A stretch of 64,000 nt of DNA from Hirudinaria manillensis. Taxonomy: Eukaryota; Annelida; Clitellata; Hirudinida; Hirudinidae. The position numbers and the translations under genes were made by a program. The DNA lies in contig CM067528.1 in the NCBI GenBank assembly GCA_034509925.1, positions 5,170,001 to 5,234,000 of the forward strand, in the 5' to 3' direction. The number at the start of each line of letters is the position of its first letter. Position 1 is the first letter of the stretch. The notes below the pieces were generated by a model. It saw only the letters and a program-made list of their open reading frames with translations, was not told the origin of the DNA and did not search any database. Below, piece by piece: positions 11,365-22,566 of this stretch.

Positions 11365-13083
11365 CCAACCATTCGAGACACAGAAGGCTGATGAGGACCA
11401 CGATGATGAGTCCAATAAAACACAAAGTGACAGTCAAAACGAGACTCACGGCTGCAAATCCAACAAGACGAGTTACGTCAAACAAGTCAAACGATTTGAA
11501 CTTTGAACCTTACTTTGGGGGATGGTCACCCTACCCCAGACCAGGATTGTTCCTTCCTGTTGAACTGATCAATCAACTGATTTAATCAATCATAAATCGT
11601 TAAGAAATTAATCGAGTAATTAGAATTATTAATTTAGATTTTTTTCTGTAATCCTGTATTAGACCCTATTAGGTCAAAAGCGTTGGAAATTACCGCTGGA
11701 GCAATTCTCTTGGTGCCCGATCCAGTTGTTTGTGAGTTCATCGCAAAGTAATCTCCATTGTACGTTCGAATGATTGCAAAACATCGTCACACCGTCACTT
11801 TCCCTCAACAACCAACCATTCTTTGGAGGCTGAGGATCAGGGCAGCCCAAAGCTGGATAAACAAATGATTCGTGGCATTAATTTAGCTATTTATTAATTT
11901 ATTTATCGATTTTAAAAAATTGTCAAGGTTATTGAAATGTTGATTTTACAAACTATCATTATTCCAAATTAATTAATTATTTAATTTAATTTTGTAATTA
12001 TTCCAAATTAATTAATTACTTTTTATTTGTTTCAAACGAAAACGCAAACCGCCCCAGAAAGACTCAAAAACCTTCAGTTTGAACAATACATTCATTTCCA
12101 ACTGGTTTTACCAAACCACTTCCAACACTTGGAAAGTCTCCAAAATACTTAAAACTTTGAAACCACAACAACAACAAAATATTAAAATATCAAATTAATA
12201 CCGTCGAATCTGATGAGAAAGTGAAAGCCTTTATAGTCCTGATCCTCCCTGGACATGATTCGTATTTCAACGACGTTCGTTCTCGACGTGAAGATCCCTC
12301 GTTCCCTCCTGTCCTCCCCGCAAACTTTGTGACTCCTCAGGGTCGTCGTCCGCTCGGTTATCTGTGCGTACCTGTGGCACACGTTCTTGTCTTGCGAGCT
12401 GCCATTGAGAGGAACCGAGAAGTCTATCAACGTCAGGTTGATGCGCTGCCATCTGGAGAGTTCTATGCGCCACGGACAGGCAGACGTTCCGTACTGGAAG
12501 CGCTGAGTCAGAGAACTGGCTATGTAGCCGTGCTGGATGCCTCTTATTAGAACGTGCCTGTTTCTCGAACAATCGGCCGAATGCGACGTCACCACTGGAA
12601 TGAAGTAGGAAAAGAGAATGTATTTGGTTGTCGTGCATTGCAACACCTACAACACGAGTGACAACACTTCGCTCGTTACTGTAGTCGGCGTTGGAGAAAG
12701 CATTAGCCGAGAATTACGATGGCCATATTGGTTTTTTATTGGTTTTTGTTTTGTTATTTATTTTTCTACGTTTCCGTAACGGAAGTTACCTTTTAAACAG
12801 TCGTAGATGACCTCGAGGAAGACGCGAGGGTTGCCGTGGCAACTGTCGCCCAAGATGTTGAAGGCGTTGAAGCCGACCCTGAGACTGCAGCTCTTCCTAC
12901 CTGAGCAGAGTCTGTCCACCTGTACGAGTACGTTGTTCTTGCATCCGATCGGTCCCTCGTACTCCCCTTTCAAGCACCTGCCCCTCCTCATGCGTCCATA
13001 CCAGGCACTCCTCACGACCAGCACCTGTTCGTCTTCCGAACAACTGGCACGGAATTCTTCGTCGTTGCAATATTCCCGCAGTT
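10143..13083 (-). CDS. SUEL lectin-CUB-CCP-like single-pass receptor with Gln-rich tail (5' partial)
   Basis: Five exons on the minus strand, phases matching: 13083-12790, 12594-12202, 11852-11694, 11451-11370, 10971-10143. Exon 1 is a galactose-binding SUEL domain (Cys pattern from ASCSEDE through GRCLKGEYEGPIGC, CSGRKSC and GDSCHGNPRVFLEV). Exon 2 is a CUB-type domain (ADCSRNRHVLIRG through VVEIRIMS and HFLIRFDG). Exon 3 is a short four-Cys module (GCPDPQPPKNGW, FCNHS, LLCDEL, ENCSS), probably sushi-like. Exon 4 is one TM helix (VTLCFIGLIIVVLISLLCL) followed by FKGSRQK, a cytoplasmic stop-transfer. The tail (about 275 aa) has a Gln/His-rich stretch and a Tyr motif, IYETPKY. No signal peptide exon is found upstream, so the N-terminus is missing. 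This domain order is not one I can match to a named vertebrate gene. It probably binds extracellular carbohydrate. Confidence 0.8.
11235..11369 (+). repeat. (TCAA)n microsatellite abutting a splice donor
   Basis: More than 25 TCAA units in the intron before the cytoplasmic exon of the SUEL receptor. On the sense (minus) strand the repeat begins immediately at the exon-4 donor, so GTTGGTTGATTG is both donor and repeat. Confidence 0.93.
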
Positions 13084-14716
13084 CTTAATTAATCAATTAA
13101 TTGATTAATAATCGTTAATTACAATATTTATTTATTTATTCATTAATTTATTTATGTATCATAATCATCTAATTAAACGATTAATAATAATTTATTAGTG
13201 CAACTTAATTGCACTTAATAGTAGTCGTTATGGATGTTATCGCAGTTGACCATTCATTTAAATGTTTTATGATTTTATTTTCATTGAATTAATGAATTAA
13301 AATGTAGCTGTAATTGCTTATAATTGCTTATCGTTAATAATTGCAAAGTGATTTCGAAGTGGTTAAAGAAATTATAAAACTCTTAATTCTTCGTTGTCTG
13401 ACGTTTTGCTATCCATGTTTGTAGGCCATGACAACTGTCACTGTTTCAATTGTGGACACCAGGAGATGACTCGATGATTCATCGAGTTGACAAATGTCGC
13501 TTCAAACTCGAAACGAATTGAAAAAGCAAAACAAAAAACAAAAACAAAAAACAAAAACAAAAAACAAACGAAATGCATTTGGTGGGCACTTTAAAGGAAT
13601 GCCATTAGTTTACAAAATGGTGTTTTACGGCGTTCAGAGAAAAGGCTCGAAAACAAATTTAAGGAGACATTTAAAGTCACGTTAACAGGAACAATTGCTT
13701 CACTTTGTCGATGATGATGATGATGATGATCGTTGCTTTGATTTCATACTTTCAGATGATAACGTTTTCATGATCTTTGAATCAAAATCTCATTGCGAAT
13801 CATCTCAATTTTTTTTTTCTCCTTACTCATTTATGTGAATATTTAATGACGTCGTGATAAATTTGTCATCATTCACTTTCAGTCATCCTCGTCGTCGTAA
13901 TTATAAATACAATAATTATTATTATTGTTATTATTATTATTATTATTTACGATTATTTATGAATAATAAATGTTAATAATAATAAATTATAAGTTACAAA
14001 TGATTAATTGCGGAATATTAATTAATAATAATATTATTAAAATCAATTTCAGAATTTGTAAATAAATATTCGAACCAGTGGACGATTGCAGAGTGGATTG
14101 GATGGAAATGAGAACAACGACGATGTACAACTTCATTGGACTTCATTCAGTTCATCTGCAATGTTTCATTTTTGTGGACATCACTTTGACGCTGATAATG
14201 ATTCTTAGTTTTAGAGCAGAGGGTGTGTTTTACAATGCTCTGGAAATTATTAATTATAATTAATAATTGATAGGTGTTGCTACGGGCCATGATGAGGCTG
14301 CAGAATATTTATTATTTGTATTAGTTGTGGTCTGCGGGCGCCGACAAATAGGTGTGGACATCGGCTGGCTTCCCCCAAGATGGTTGCTGCCGCAAAAATC
14401 GATACATGCTCTGCTTATAGTTGGAAATTATGCGCTACAAAATGGATCGGCCATTCGCACAAAACTTTGAATGAGACGCGCTTTTAAAGTTGTTTTAAGA
14501 CAATGCACGTTATACGTGGTTAAATTTATTTTCAAATTCAAGTGAAATAAACTTATGTTTTTTTTCTAAATCCACAATAAATAACTTTTGTGGCCTTATT
14601 TTCATCCTTTAAAAAAAACAAGCAACAAAGGAAAAAAAAAACATTAGACAAAACCATGAGCACGAAGACATCCGAATACAATACAAGAAAGAGCGCAATG
14701 GAAAATGATACTCACT
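13084..14716. other. Spacer, no supported gene
   Basis: AT-rich sequence with A-rich AAAACAAAAAC repeats (13525-13570) and a GATGAT run at 13712. A plus-strand ORF at 14078-14263 contains a signal-peptide-like hydrophobic stretch but no following exon could be joined. The missing 5' exon of the SUEL receptor should lie here or further right, but was not identified. Confidence 0.4.
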
Positions 14717-14897
14717 CAGAATGAAGAAGCAAAACATCTACTCCAAATTTCCAGATAAAATCCACCTTCTTCTACATAATAACGCTCTAGCGCGGTAGAA
14801 GCCATCCATGCTTCTCTGTTGTGTCCATCCAGGCGTGTGGATATTCCTCGTGCGTCCGACAACAACTTTTGCCCGTCCAGAAGTACTTTGTTACATT
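14717..14897 (-). CDS. Candidate C-terminal exon, unrecognised
   Basis: A minus-strand frame of about 58 codons ending in TGA near 14729, with normal-looking composition (VLLDGQKLLSDARGISTRLD, REAWMASTALERYYVEEGGF). A weak acceptor (AATGTAACAAAG) precedes it. I do not recognise it and could not find a partner exon. It may be chance. Confidence 0.25.
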
Positions 14898-15405
14898 GAA
14901 GTAAATGGCGATTTTATGTCGATTCGTTTGCTTCGAAATTGTTGAGCTTTGATAAAGAACAAATAGGTCGAAAATTGTTTTAAGGTCTAATTAAAGCTGT
15001 TCTGCCTTGCCAAAGTAGCGTTACCAGTCAATTTATGCATTGAAATTATGTCTAAACTCCACTAGCAAGTTTAGACCATGTCTGAATTCTGAGGAACAGA
15101 CGAACCGTTGTCCAATAAAAACAAAGTTATTTTCAAATGATTCAATGCGTTTAGGGACCCTTCCCGATGATGGATTTTTCAGTAAATTGTCCTTCAGAGG
15201 ACTGATTTAGATTCAAGACGTGAGGTCCAAAACAGCAAAGATTAGGGCGATGCAAAGCAAATGTTGGCTCGGACGAGATATCCTACCGAATTAAACTGAT
15301 ATTCGTTTGAAAGATAAGATTATTGAATAATATAAAGCTAATTATTTAACTTTATTATTAAAGATGTAAAAAGCTCAGTTATTGGAGGTTTTTTGCTCCA
15401 AAAAA

Positions 15406-16044
15406 TTATAAAAAGTTCCGAGTGGACTCGTAAAGCGACATTAGGAGCTTCGGTGTCATCTCCAGATGTGAACCGTTGCTTGAAGGCCTTTTCGGTCGAA
15501 TACGATGAGCCAGGGAGAAGAATAATTTATCCTAAAAGAAATTTAAGTGAATTCAATCGCACTTCAAGGGTGTTAACCGAGGAAATATTTATCCTTCCAC
15601 GTTCTAGATGGTAGCCTGGTCTTAGATTTTCTTGGCATGGGAGTACATTAGGCATTCATCGAATTTTTTTATTTGAAAGTTATAAGTTGGAGTAATTAGC
15701 TGTATTCTAAAAATACTTTTGGCGAAAATACAAATTTAAAATATCTACTCATTTCAAGCTTTTTTACGAAAATGAGTGCCAACTTCCATAGTCGCTGTTG
15801 GTGGTTCTTTTAACGAATTGCCAATTTCAGATCTTCCTACATGTCAAGATACTTTTATAAAGATGCCAAAGACAGTAGGGATCACGCTGTCAGAGCTGAG
15901 CGCTATCTGGTTCAGCTGCAATCCTATGCATGAGAATGTTATAGCTTGTAACTCCAACAAAATAAAGCCAATCACCAGAAGGACTATAATTAAAAATGAA
16001 AACAAGTTTGATACTCTCGGTTGTTCCTGCTCTCCTGGAATGTT
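15406..16044 (-). CDS. Candidate two-exon end of a membrane protein, unrecognised
   Basis: Two minus-strand exons fit together in phase 0. Exon 16044-15853 (64 codons) follows a TTTCTGTCAG acceptor and contains a strong TM helix (LFSFLIIVLLVIGFILLEL), then SDSVIPTVFGIFIK and a GTATCT donor. Exon 15531-15406 follows TTTCTTTTAG and reads DKLFFSLAHRIRPKRPSS to NFL and a TAA stop. It is a basic tail suited to the cytoplasm. No upstream exon was convincing. It lies about 750 bp downstream of MED15 on the same strand. I do not recognise the family. Confidence 0.4.
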
Positions 16045-16791
16045 CTGACAGAAACATCAAATACATTGGATGTCCAAATTTGCAAATTGCCAGGGTTTTA
16101 GATGAAATTCTTAATATTTTATTAAACTTGTTTGGTCTTCAATTTATTGTCTACTAGGATCCAGTAGAGGAAAGGGCATTTATAAAAGATCAGAGAGCAA
16201 AGAACGGAACCAATGGCTGGATCTGATAAACAAAGCAAGCCATTGCTAGAAATCAGTTCACTTTCCTTTTAGTCATCTCAGAGTTTTCATAAAATTCATT
16301 AAACTCGAGTGTAGAAACCATGCAGGTAACATCAAAATAACTTAAGCTAAATTAATGGCTAAGAATTCCTCATCTTTAAACAGGCTTTTCATTGTTTCCA
16401 TTTTTTTCAGAGGAGGGGATTTACATGATTCGAATCATAAATTAAAAAAAGCCATCTCCACAGAGCATTAAACTATCTTCATTTTGTTTCTTAATGGTTA
16501 TTTTTAATCAAATGCTTTAAATTATCTTCTGGAACACCGCATAACCATCCAAACCGTTTCATGGCCTGAATTCCCAGCAAAATAAACAGTTGGAGGAGAT
16601 GTGGGCGAGTTGCTTTCCTGCCAAACATAATATCAATTTTCTTTTTTCAACAGACATCGAATTCCTCCTATGAACTGGTGACTGAAATCATTCCTCGTCT
16701 CATAAAATAGCTTTTCAAATCATACTGGAACAAGTAATAATTTCAGGATGCAGCTCCATAAAATGCAATTTTATTTTCCAACAAATAATCT

Positions 16792-19700
16792 TTACATGGA
16801 CTTTCTCACTGCAATTTCCTGAAACAAAACGATTACAAATTGAAGCAAATCATTCATTTGGTTTATTTGCATAACATAAAAATGCAATCACTACCACTTA
16901 TTATTTACTTAATTTAATTATTTACTTATTATTTAATTAATTAAATTATATGGCCGATGAAAACTATTTCAATTAGTGACGAACATGAAAAGATAACGAG
17001 GGGAATAAAAATGAATTGACAATAAAAACGAACCCATAAATTCAAGAGGGTTGTCAGAGAATAACCACCCAACAGCTGACTCATCTCATTTCTGAAGTGA
17101 TCACTGATTCTTTTAAATAATTCTGAAGAACCTGTGTTATCAATAAGTTCATAGGAACAATTAATAAGTTAACTTCAACAGTAATAAAATTATTATCTAA
17201 TGATATGCAATTATATAAAATGTGCATAAATAACATATCAACATATAACATATAACAGATTAACAAGTTATTATTATACCAAAAACGTTTTCATCCATAA
17301 AAAATTCTGGACTCCTGAACGGATATCCTTTGGGCACGTGAACGACAAACGGTGGCAGGTCAGGCAGGTTGTTGTCACCTAAAAAGCACGATAAATTATT
17401 GAACTCGATTAACCGCTCACACGCAAGCTAACAAAGCACGACGTTGATAGGTAAATTATTATTATTATTATTATAGTTATAAATCATCGCACCTATTTTG
17501 CACGCCAAGGTGACATGGTCCGACCCGTGGAATTGGTCGACATTGATGATAAATCTTTTACTTAGTCTGTCAACCTCTGACCGGATAGGATCATCCACTT
17601 CCAAACCCTCCCTGTTTCCAAAGGGTGGTTCTATGATTTCTACGTTTGGCTCCACACACCTAAAATTGCATTCAATTACATTTAAAGTGAAAAATAACCA
17701 AAAATTTGAGTAAAAAATTCCTCGAACAGATCTCGAATAAAACCGACCTCGGGAAATATACGATCTTTCTTAAAGGACCGAAGGTCTTTGCCAGGACGTG
17801 GTTAAAAGTTGGGGATTTGCAATGACTGATCAGAGTGTCGCGAAGTTCTCGTGCTCCTCGAAAGCGATCTCCCGTCGAAAGTGCATTTGCAGATAACGTT
17901 ATGGAATTAGAAGTAATTTGCTGCAAGATTATCATCAGTTATTTATATTATTATTAATAATATTATTTTATTTCCTATTAGCAGACACAATAAAATATTA
18001 TTAGCATTGACTTGTACAATGATAATGTGAGAATATCCATGAATATATTGTGCATGGACCCACTAATCTGAAATTGGTCTTACAATTTGCTTTTCCAGCA
18101 CTTCCTCACATTTGAGAAGGGCATTAAGAGATATCCTGCATTTAAAAAAAAGAAGATAACAACATTTAATTATGCATCTAGTGATCAATCTAGACCATTT
18201 TGGCAGAGAGGGACTTGCATATTAGAACTTAGATTAGCAATTGGCATGGGCAGAATTTTACTGAACCCAAAGCGATAAATGTTTGATAAATAATAAATTT
18301 AAAGATGAAATCTGTTCCTTCCTCTTCCAGTCACCAGACATGAGCATCTTTTGTCTGACTCCTCTTAACACTCACAGTGAAGAACCACCCACCTCTTATT
18401 TTTGTCAGTCAATACATCATGCAAAATCTTCATTTTGTCCAATTTTTTGTCTAAATTACAGTCGTTAATACTTAATTTAATCGTTAATTCTTTTGACGAG
18501 TTTTGCTTAATAAAATATTTCTTTTAGAAATAATCAAATGTACGAATAAGAAAATTACCCTCTTTATCTGTTTTTCTGATCATAATCTTAAGGGGTTCGA
18601 GATACTTCTGCAGTTGTTCCCATTTCTTTAAATACTCGTCGTCTGCAGTCGGATGTCCACTTCCGACGGATCCCGAGCCCGGATTCCCTGAGAGACCGAC
18701 GAGTTAGCATTCGTACGACAAACAAAACACGGGGAACGCCTCGCCCGAACTTACCCGGAGTGCCGAGATGCGAACCCGGGGACGGCAGAGGGACGCGAGG
18801 AGACGGGGAGAGGCCGAGGGGAGGAGGTTGCATCGCAGGAGATCGAGAAGGTACGTTGAGACTCGAGGGAGAAGGTATCGTCGTTCCCGATCCTGCCAAA
18901 GGCGACGGCTGCATTCGTTGCTGAGGGGCCAACGATTGCTGGGTGCCACCAGACACTTGGAGATTTCCAGGACTCCCCACCATTTGCTTAAAATAAATTT
19001 GAATGAGATTTGAACTGCTATGATGGCCAAGTCAAACTTGAAAATAAAAACAGATTTTTATGCTCTTTTACCTGTTTAAAAGCCTGCAATTGTGAAATTT
19101 GTTGAGCAGAAAGATGAAATTGACCTGAAGCAGAATTGGCCACAAACTGAAAAGATTTTCTTTTTGTAGAAAATTGATAAATAAAAAAAAAGGTGTCAAT
19201 GTTCTTACTTGTCCTGGCATTGCTTGTCTCTGTTGAGACATAGCTTGAAGTCTTGTCAATTGTGATTGCAGCATTACCACATCTCCTCGTCCCTGAGTGT
19301 CAGTCAAACCACAATTAGGACATTTCCTATCGATATATCAATAACCCTGTCATAAAAACAACCTGAGGCGCCATCTTTCTCGGTCCGCCGGAATATCCTT
19401 GAAATTGCAATCTTTGACCGGCAACTGATATCATCTGACTTGGCTGACTTATGACTTGGTTTGTCTGTTGGTCTGAAATCAGTCGAAGTCCTACATATTT
19501 GTGTCAACAGTTTTTTTTTGGTGTTTAAAATCACATCATATCATTGTTTTTTATATAAAATTTTGCTTTAATCAACTGAGATCTAACTCAGCAGTGCAGC
19601 ACAAAATCTTCCACACACTTAGAGTTTAAGAAAAATGGAGGCATATCGATGAAAAGACACTTTTTAATTTAAAATGCCTTGTCTTGCAGTTTAATTGAAT

Positions 19701-20885
19701 TTTGGCAGAGTATCAAAGATGGTTTGATCAATTTAAGATCCCTTAATGAAGGTTTTTAATAACATTTAGTTACCTGAATGGACACATTGACTGTTCATGT
19801 AACTTAAATTTAATCCGAACAATTAACAATTAACTTATGCAAAAAACAAGGTTCAGGTCCCAAAGTATCAAGAAATATAAAAATATGGGCAGGTCAAATA
19901 CTGCAAATTAAGAATTATAGAAGGCATTTTGCAACTTATGTATTATTATGCAACTCAAGTAGTATTTGCAAAACTCATATCACTTAGTTTTTATCCTTAG
20001 CAAATGTATAACGTTTGAGCTTATCTTCATTTCCAATTTCAAGCTGTTAACATTTACTGAAGTTTTGGTTCAGCAACATACCTGGCTGCTGTCCTTGTTT
20101 TGGCAGATTCTGAAAAACTTTTATTGGAGCTGCTTGGACTTGAACAACATTTTGTTGCATCCGTTGTTGTTGTTGCTGTTGTTGTTGCTGCTGTTGTTGT
20201 TGTTGTTGTTGTTGCTGTTGTTGTTGCTGTTGATGCTGCTGCTGCTGTTGTTGTTGCTGCTGTTGTTGTCGTAACAGTTGTTGTTGAAGCAGATTGGAAT
20301 GATTTGCATTGAGATGCTGTGAAGTTGAACCGATGGTAAAAGATGTCGTCCCAGAAGCAGGCACGAGGTTGATACGCTGAGCGATCAACTGAGCTTGTCT
20401 TTGTTGTGCAATTTTTTCATTTCTCTGCTTATCTGCCAAGTAAAGCTCACATGAACCAATGAAACAAGAACTATAAACAATAAACAAATACCAATTTCTA
20501 GAATCTTGCCCTTTATAAATCCAAAATATTCTGCCTGCAAAATTTTACTTCCACGATTAGGAATCACATAAATGTTTCACAAAGAAGAAATACCATTTAG
20601 AATATAGAATACAATAACAAACTTAAGCAATATCTTTAAAATAATTGACTAAATACAACCAAAGTAAACCAAAATCATTTGCATCAAATACAAAACCTGT
20701 GTGCTAGAATTCTCAAAAGCTTGACTTTCAAGCTCAACAACATTAATACCTTTCTTTAGTTGTTCTCTGCAAATGTTACAAATGTTTTGCTTGAATGACC
20801 TAAGATTAAATTAAGTAGATAACTTTAAAAGAACTTACAAATGGTCTCGAATCTTTTGTCTATTATCATTACTTCTCCAGTCCAT
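16792..20885 (-). CDS. MED15: Mediator complex subunit 15 (MED15), 16 exons, about 604 aa
   Basis: Bridges transcription activators to Mediator and RNA polymerase II in the nucleus. Exons (high to low): 20885-20839, 20766-20697, 20534-20492, 20432-20082, 19472-19363, 19292-19209, 19146-19072, 18986-18755, 18687-18559, 18450-18393, 18135-18084, 17920-17748, 17659-17493, 17378-17280, 17131-17034, 16818-16792. Phases agree throughout and the total is 605 codons. The N-terminal KIX-like region starts MDWRSNDNRQKIRDHL. It is followed by KQRNEKIAQQRQAQLIAQ, a poly-Gln block, and a Gln- and Pro-rich middle. The C-terminus matches the MED15 core: EYLKKWEQLQKYLEPLKIMI, KLDKMKILHDVLTD, SPTFNHVLAKTFGPL, NLPDLPPFVVHVPKGYPFRS and YSLTTLLNLW. 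The last exon (8 codons, EIAVRKSM) follows a weak GGGTTCG donor and is the least certain part. Confidence 0.9.
20158..20281 (-). repeat. CAG/CAA repeat coding the MED15 poly-Gln tract
   Basis: Mixed CAA and CAG codons give roughly 38 glutamines interrupted by a single His. The tract lies inside exon 4 of MED15, in frame. Confidence 0.93.
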
Positions 20886-21660
20886 TGGAACAATTTTTCT
20901 GCAACATCAGTCAAATTTAGAATGCTTGAATTGTAATACCCGTTCAAATTTGAATTCAAATGTTGAACAAATATAATTTATTCAAATTTTCAGAATTTGT
21001 TTTTATTGTTTGGTGTTAGTGCTGAGTTAATGATTCATGGAATTTGTGCACTACTTTTATAATTAATGAGCTTCAAATTATTGTTAGTGAGTAAAAACCT
21101 ATTTACGATATCTTTAAGCTTATACTTTGAATTGTAATTGAAAATTTATAACTTTGACAGCCCTTATTTTGAGATAAAATTGGTGTTAAACGATATGTAT
21201 TTATAAACTTCCACGATAGATATTTAACATCAAATCGCTTAGGCTTTCCATTAAAAAAATTTGATGCTTCCACAATCTAAGACGTAGATTCTACGTTATT
21301 AACCACATACCCAATTCAATATATCGAAACGAATCTCAGCTCTAACTCTGTAACGGACCCGCCACACAGATGTATTAGAATGATTGACTAAATAACCAAA
21401 AACTATGAATTTTTCCATTTTCCACATGCTAGCTATAGATTAAGATAAATTTTAAACAATTTATTTAATAAAATTATTTAAAGTGATGTAATATAATTTT
21501 AAGATAAGATATCAATTTGTTTTAATTTAAAACATTAGAACAAAAGCCCATGGCCTGGAACAGGTCTTTTCCATCGTGTATGGATAAACCAGACATGCAA
21601 CCTCAAAAACAAATCGTTCTGTTACTTAAATAGAGAGGTGTGTTTACCAATAACCACATG
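20886..21660. other. Spacer upstream of MED15
   Basis: AT-rich. It probably contains the MED15 promoter and the 5' UTR, with a possible UTR acceptor (GATGTTGCAG) just upstream of the ATG. Nothing else is supported. Confidence 0.4.
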
Positions 21661-22278
21661 TTATGCAGTAAAAATAGAAATAACTTCCTGACATGGCAGG
21701 ACCATTAATACGGGCCAGGTTGCTTCTAAAACAAGAAAGACTCAAATTAAAGTTCGTTTTTGTTTCACATTTTCTTTGAATTTATGTTACAAAAAATATG
21801 TAAAGGTGCATGAGTTAAATCAACTTTCGATATAAATTATGTTTTAGCAGTATATTGTTACAGCATTTTTTTACAATGTTTCCACCGATATATATATCCA
21901 TTGTTTTCATTTTAATTAGTTTACCTACTACCCCTAGATCTGCTGGCAACCTCTGGAAATGGAAATGTAGTAATCTATGATGTCAAAAACGGGGACATAC
22001 AATGAGACATTCGTAAGTGGCGCCTTTGAATTTCAGTAAAAAGCTGGAGGTAATGTCTTCCAACGCAGAAATTAATTGCTGAAATCCCAACTCCTCTCTG
22101 ATGATGCCATCTTCCATCAAAGCATCAGCTGAAAAATTTATTAAGCGAACCACGACACCCAACACCCATCATTCAAATCTATTTTTTTAAAGATATACCT
22201 TCATATCCAAATAAGGCAGAGTTAACCAGTTTACACAATCCATCCAAAGGACTTGTCCCGGCATGTGGATCCACAAAT
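21661..22278 (-). CDS. Unrecognised gene, four C-terminal exons
   Basis: Minus-strand exons 22278-22199, 22128-22001, 21952-21925 and 21725-21661 join in phase. They encode FVDPHAGTSPLDGLCKLVN, SALFGYE, then DALMEDGIIREELGFQQLIS, LEDITSSFLLKFKGATYECL, then a short end IRLPADLGVV plus EATWPVLMVLPCQEVI to a TAA at 21663-21661. Acceptors have good pyrimidine tracts (ATTTTTCAG, TTGTTTTAG). The third exon has two adjacent acceptor choices that give different frames; the one used here keeps phase 0. The composition is that of a soluble helical protein. The N-terminus was not found; it would have to lie between 22279 and the U2AF1 stop, or the gene overlaps U2AF1. I cannot name it. Confidence 0.45.
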
Positions 22279-22566
22279 CTTCCATGCAGAAAAATTCATT
22301 TCAACCGACAGTGCATTTCAAATTGCGAATACTAGAACCCATGCATCGTTTATTGAGGAACAAACCAAAGTATTCAACACAGATCCATAATCAAAACTAC
22401 TTAAAAGTCATTGCATTATGTTTATTAATGAATAAATTTCATACTCATGGAAAACCGAATAGTTTCGCAACTGCCTGGCAGCACGAAGCACACGTCCATA
22501 ATAAAACAACTTTTTAAGTTAATCACCACTAAAGCAGCATCAGTCTGAATGATGTCTGAAATCCAA

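Noticed and set aside
7987-11366. Short direct repeats considered as a CRISPR-like array
   Set aside because: All are contiguous micro- or minisatellites without unique spacers, and the DNA is eukaryotic.
16501-16640. Minus-strand frame SNSPTSPPTVYFAGNSGHE after an AG, as an upstream exon of the 15406-16044 candidate
   Set aside because: No good donor in the right phase; could be chance.
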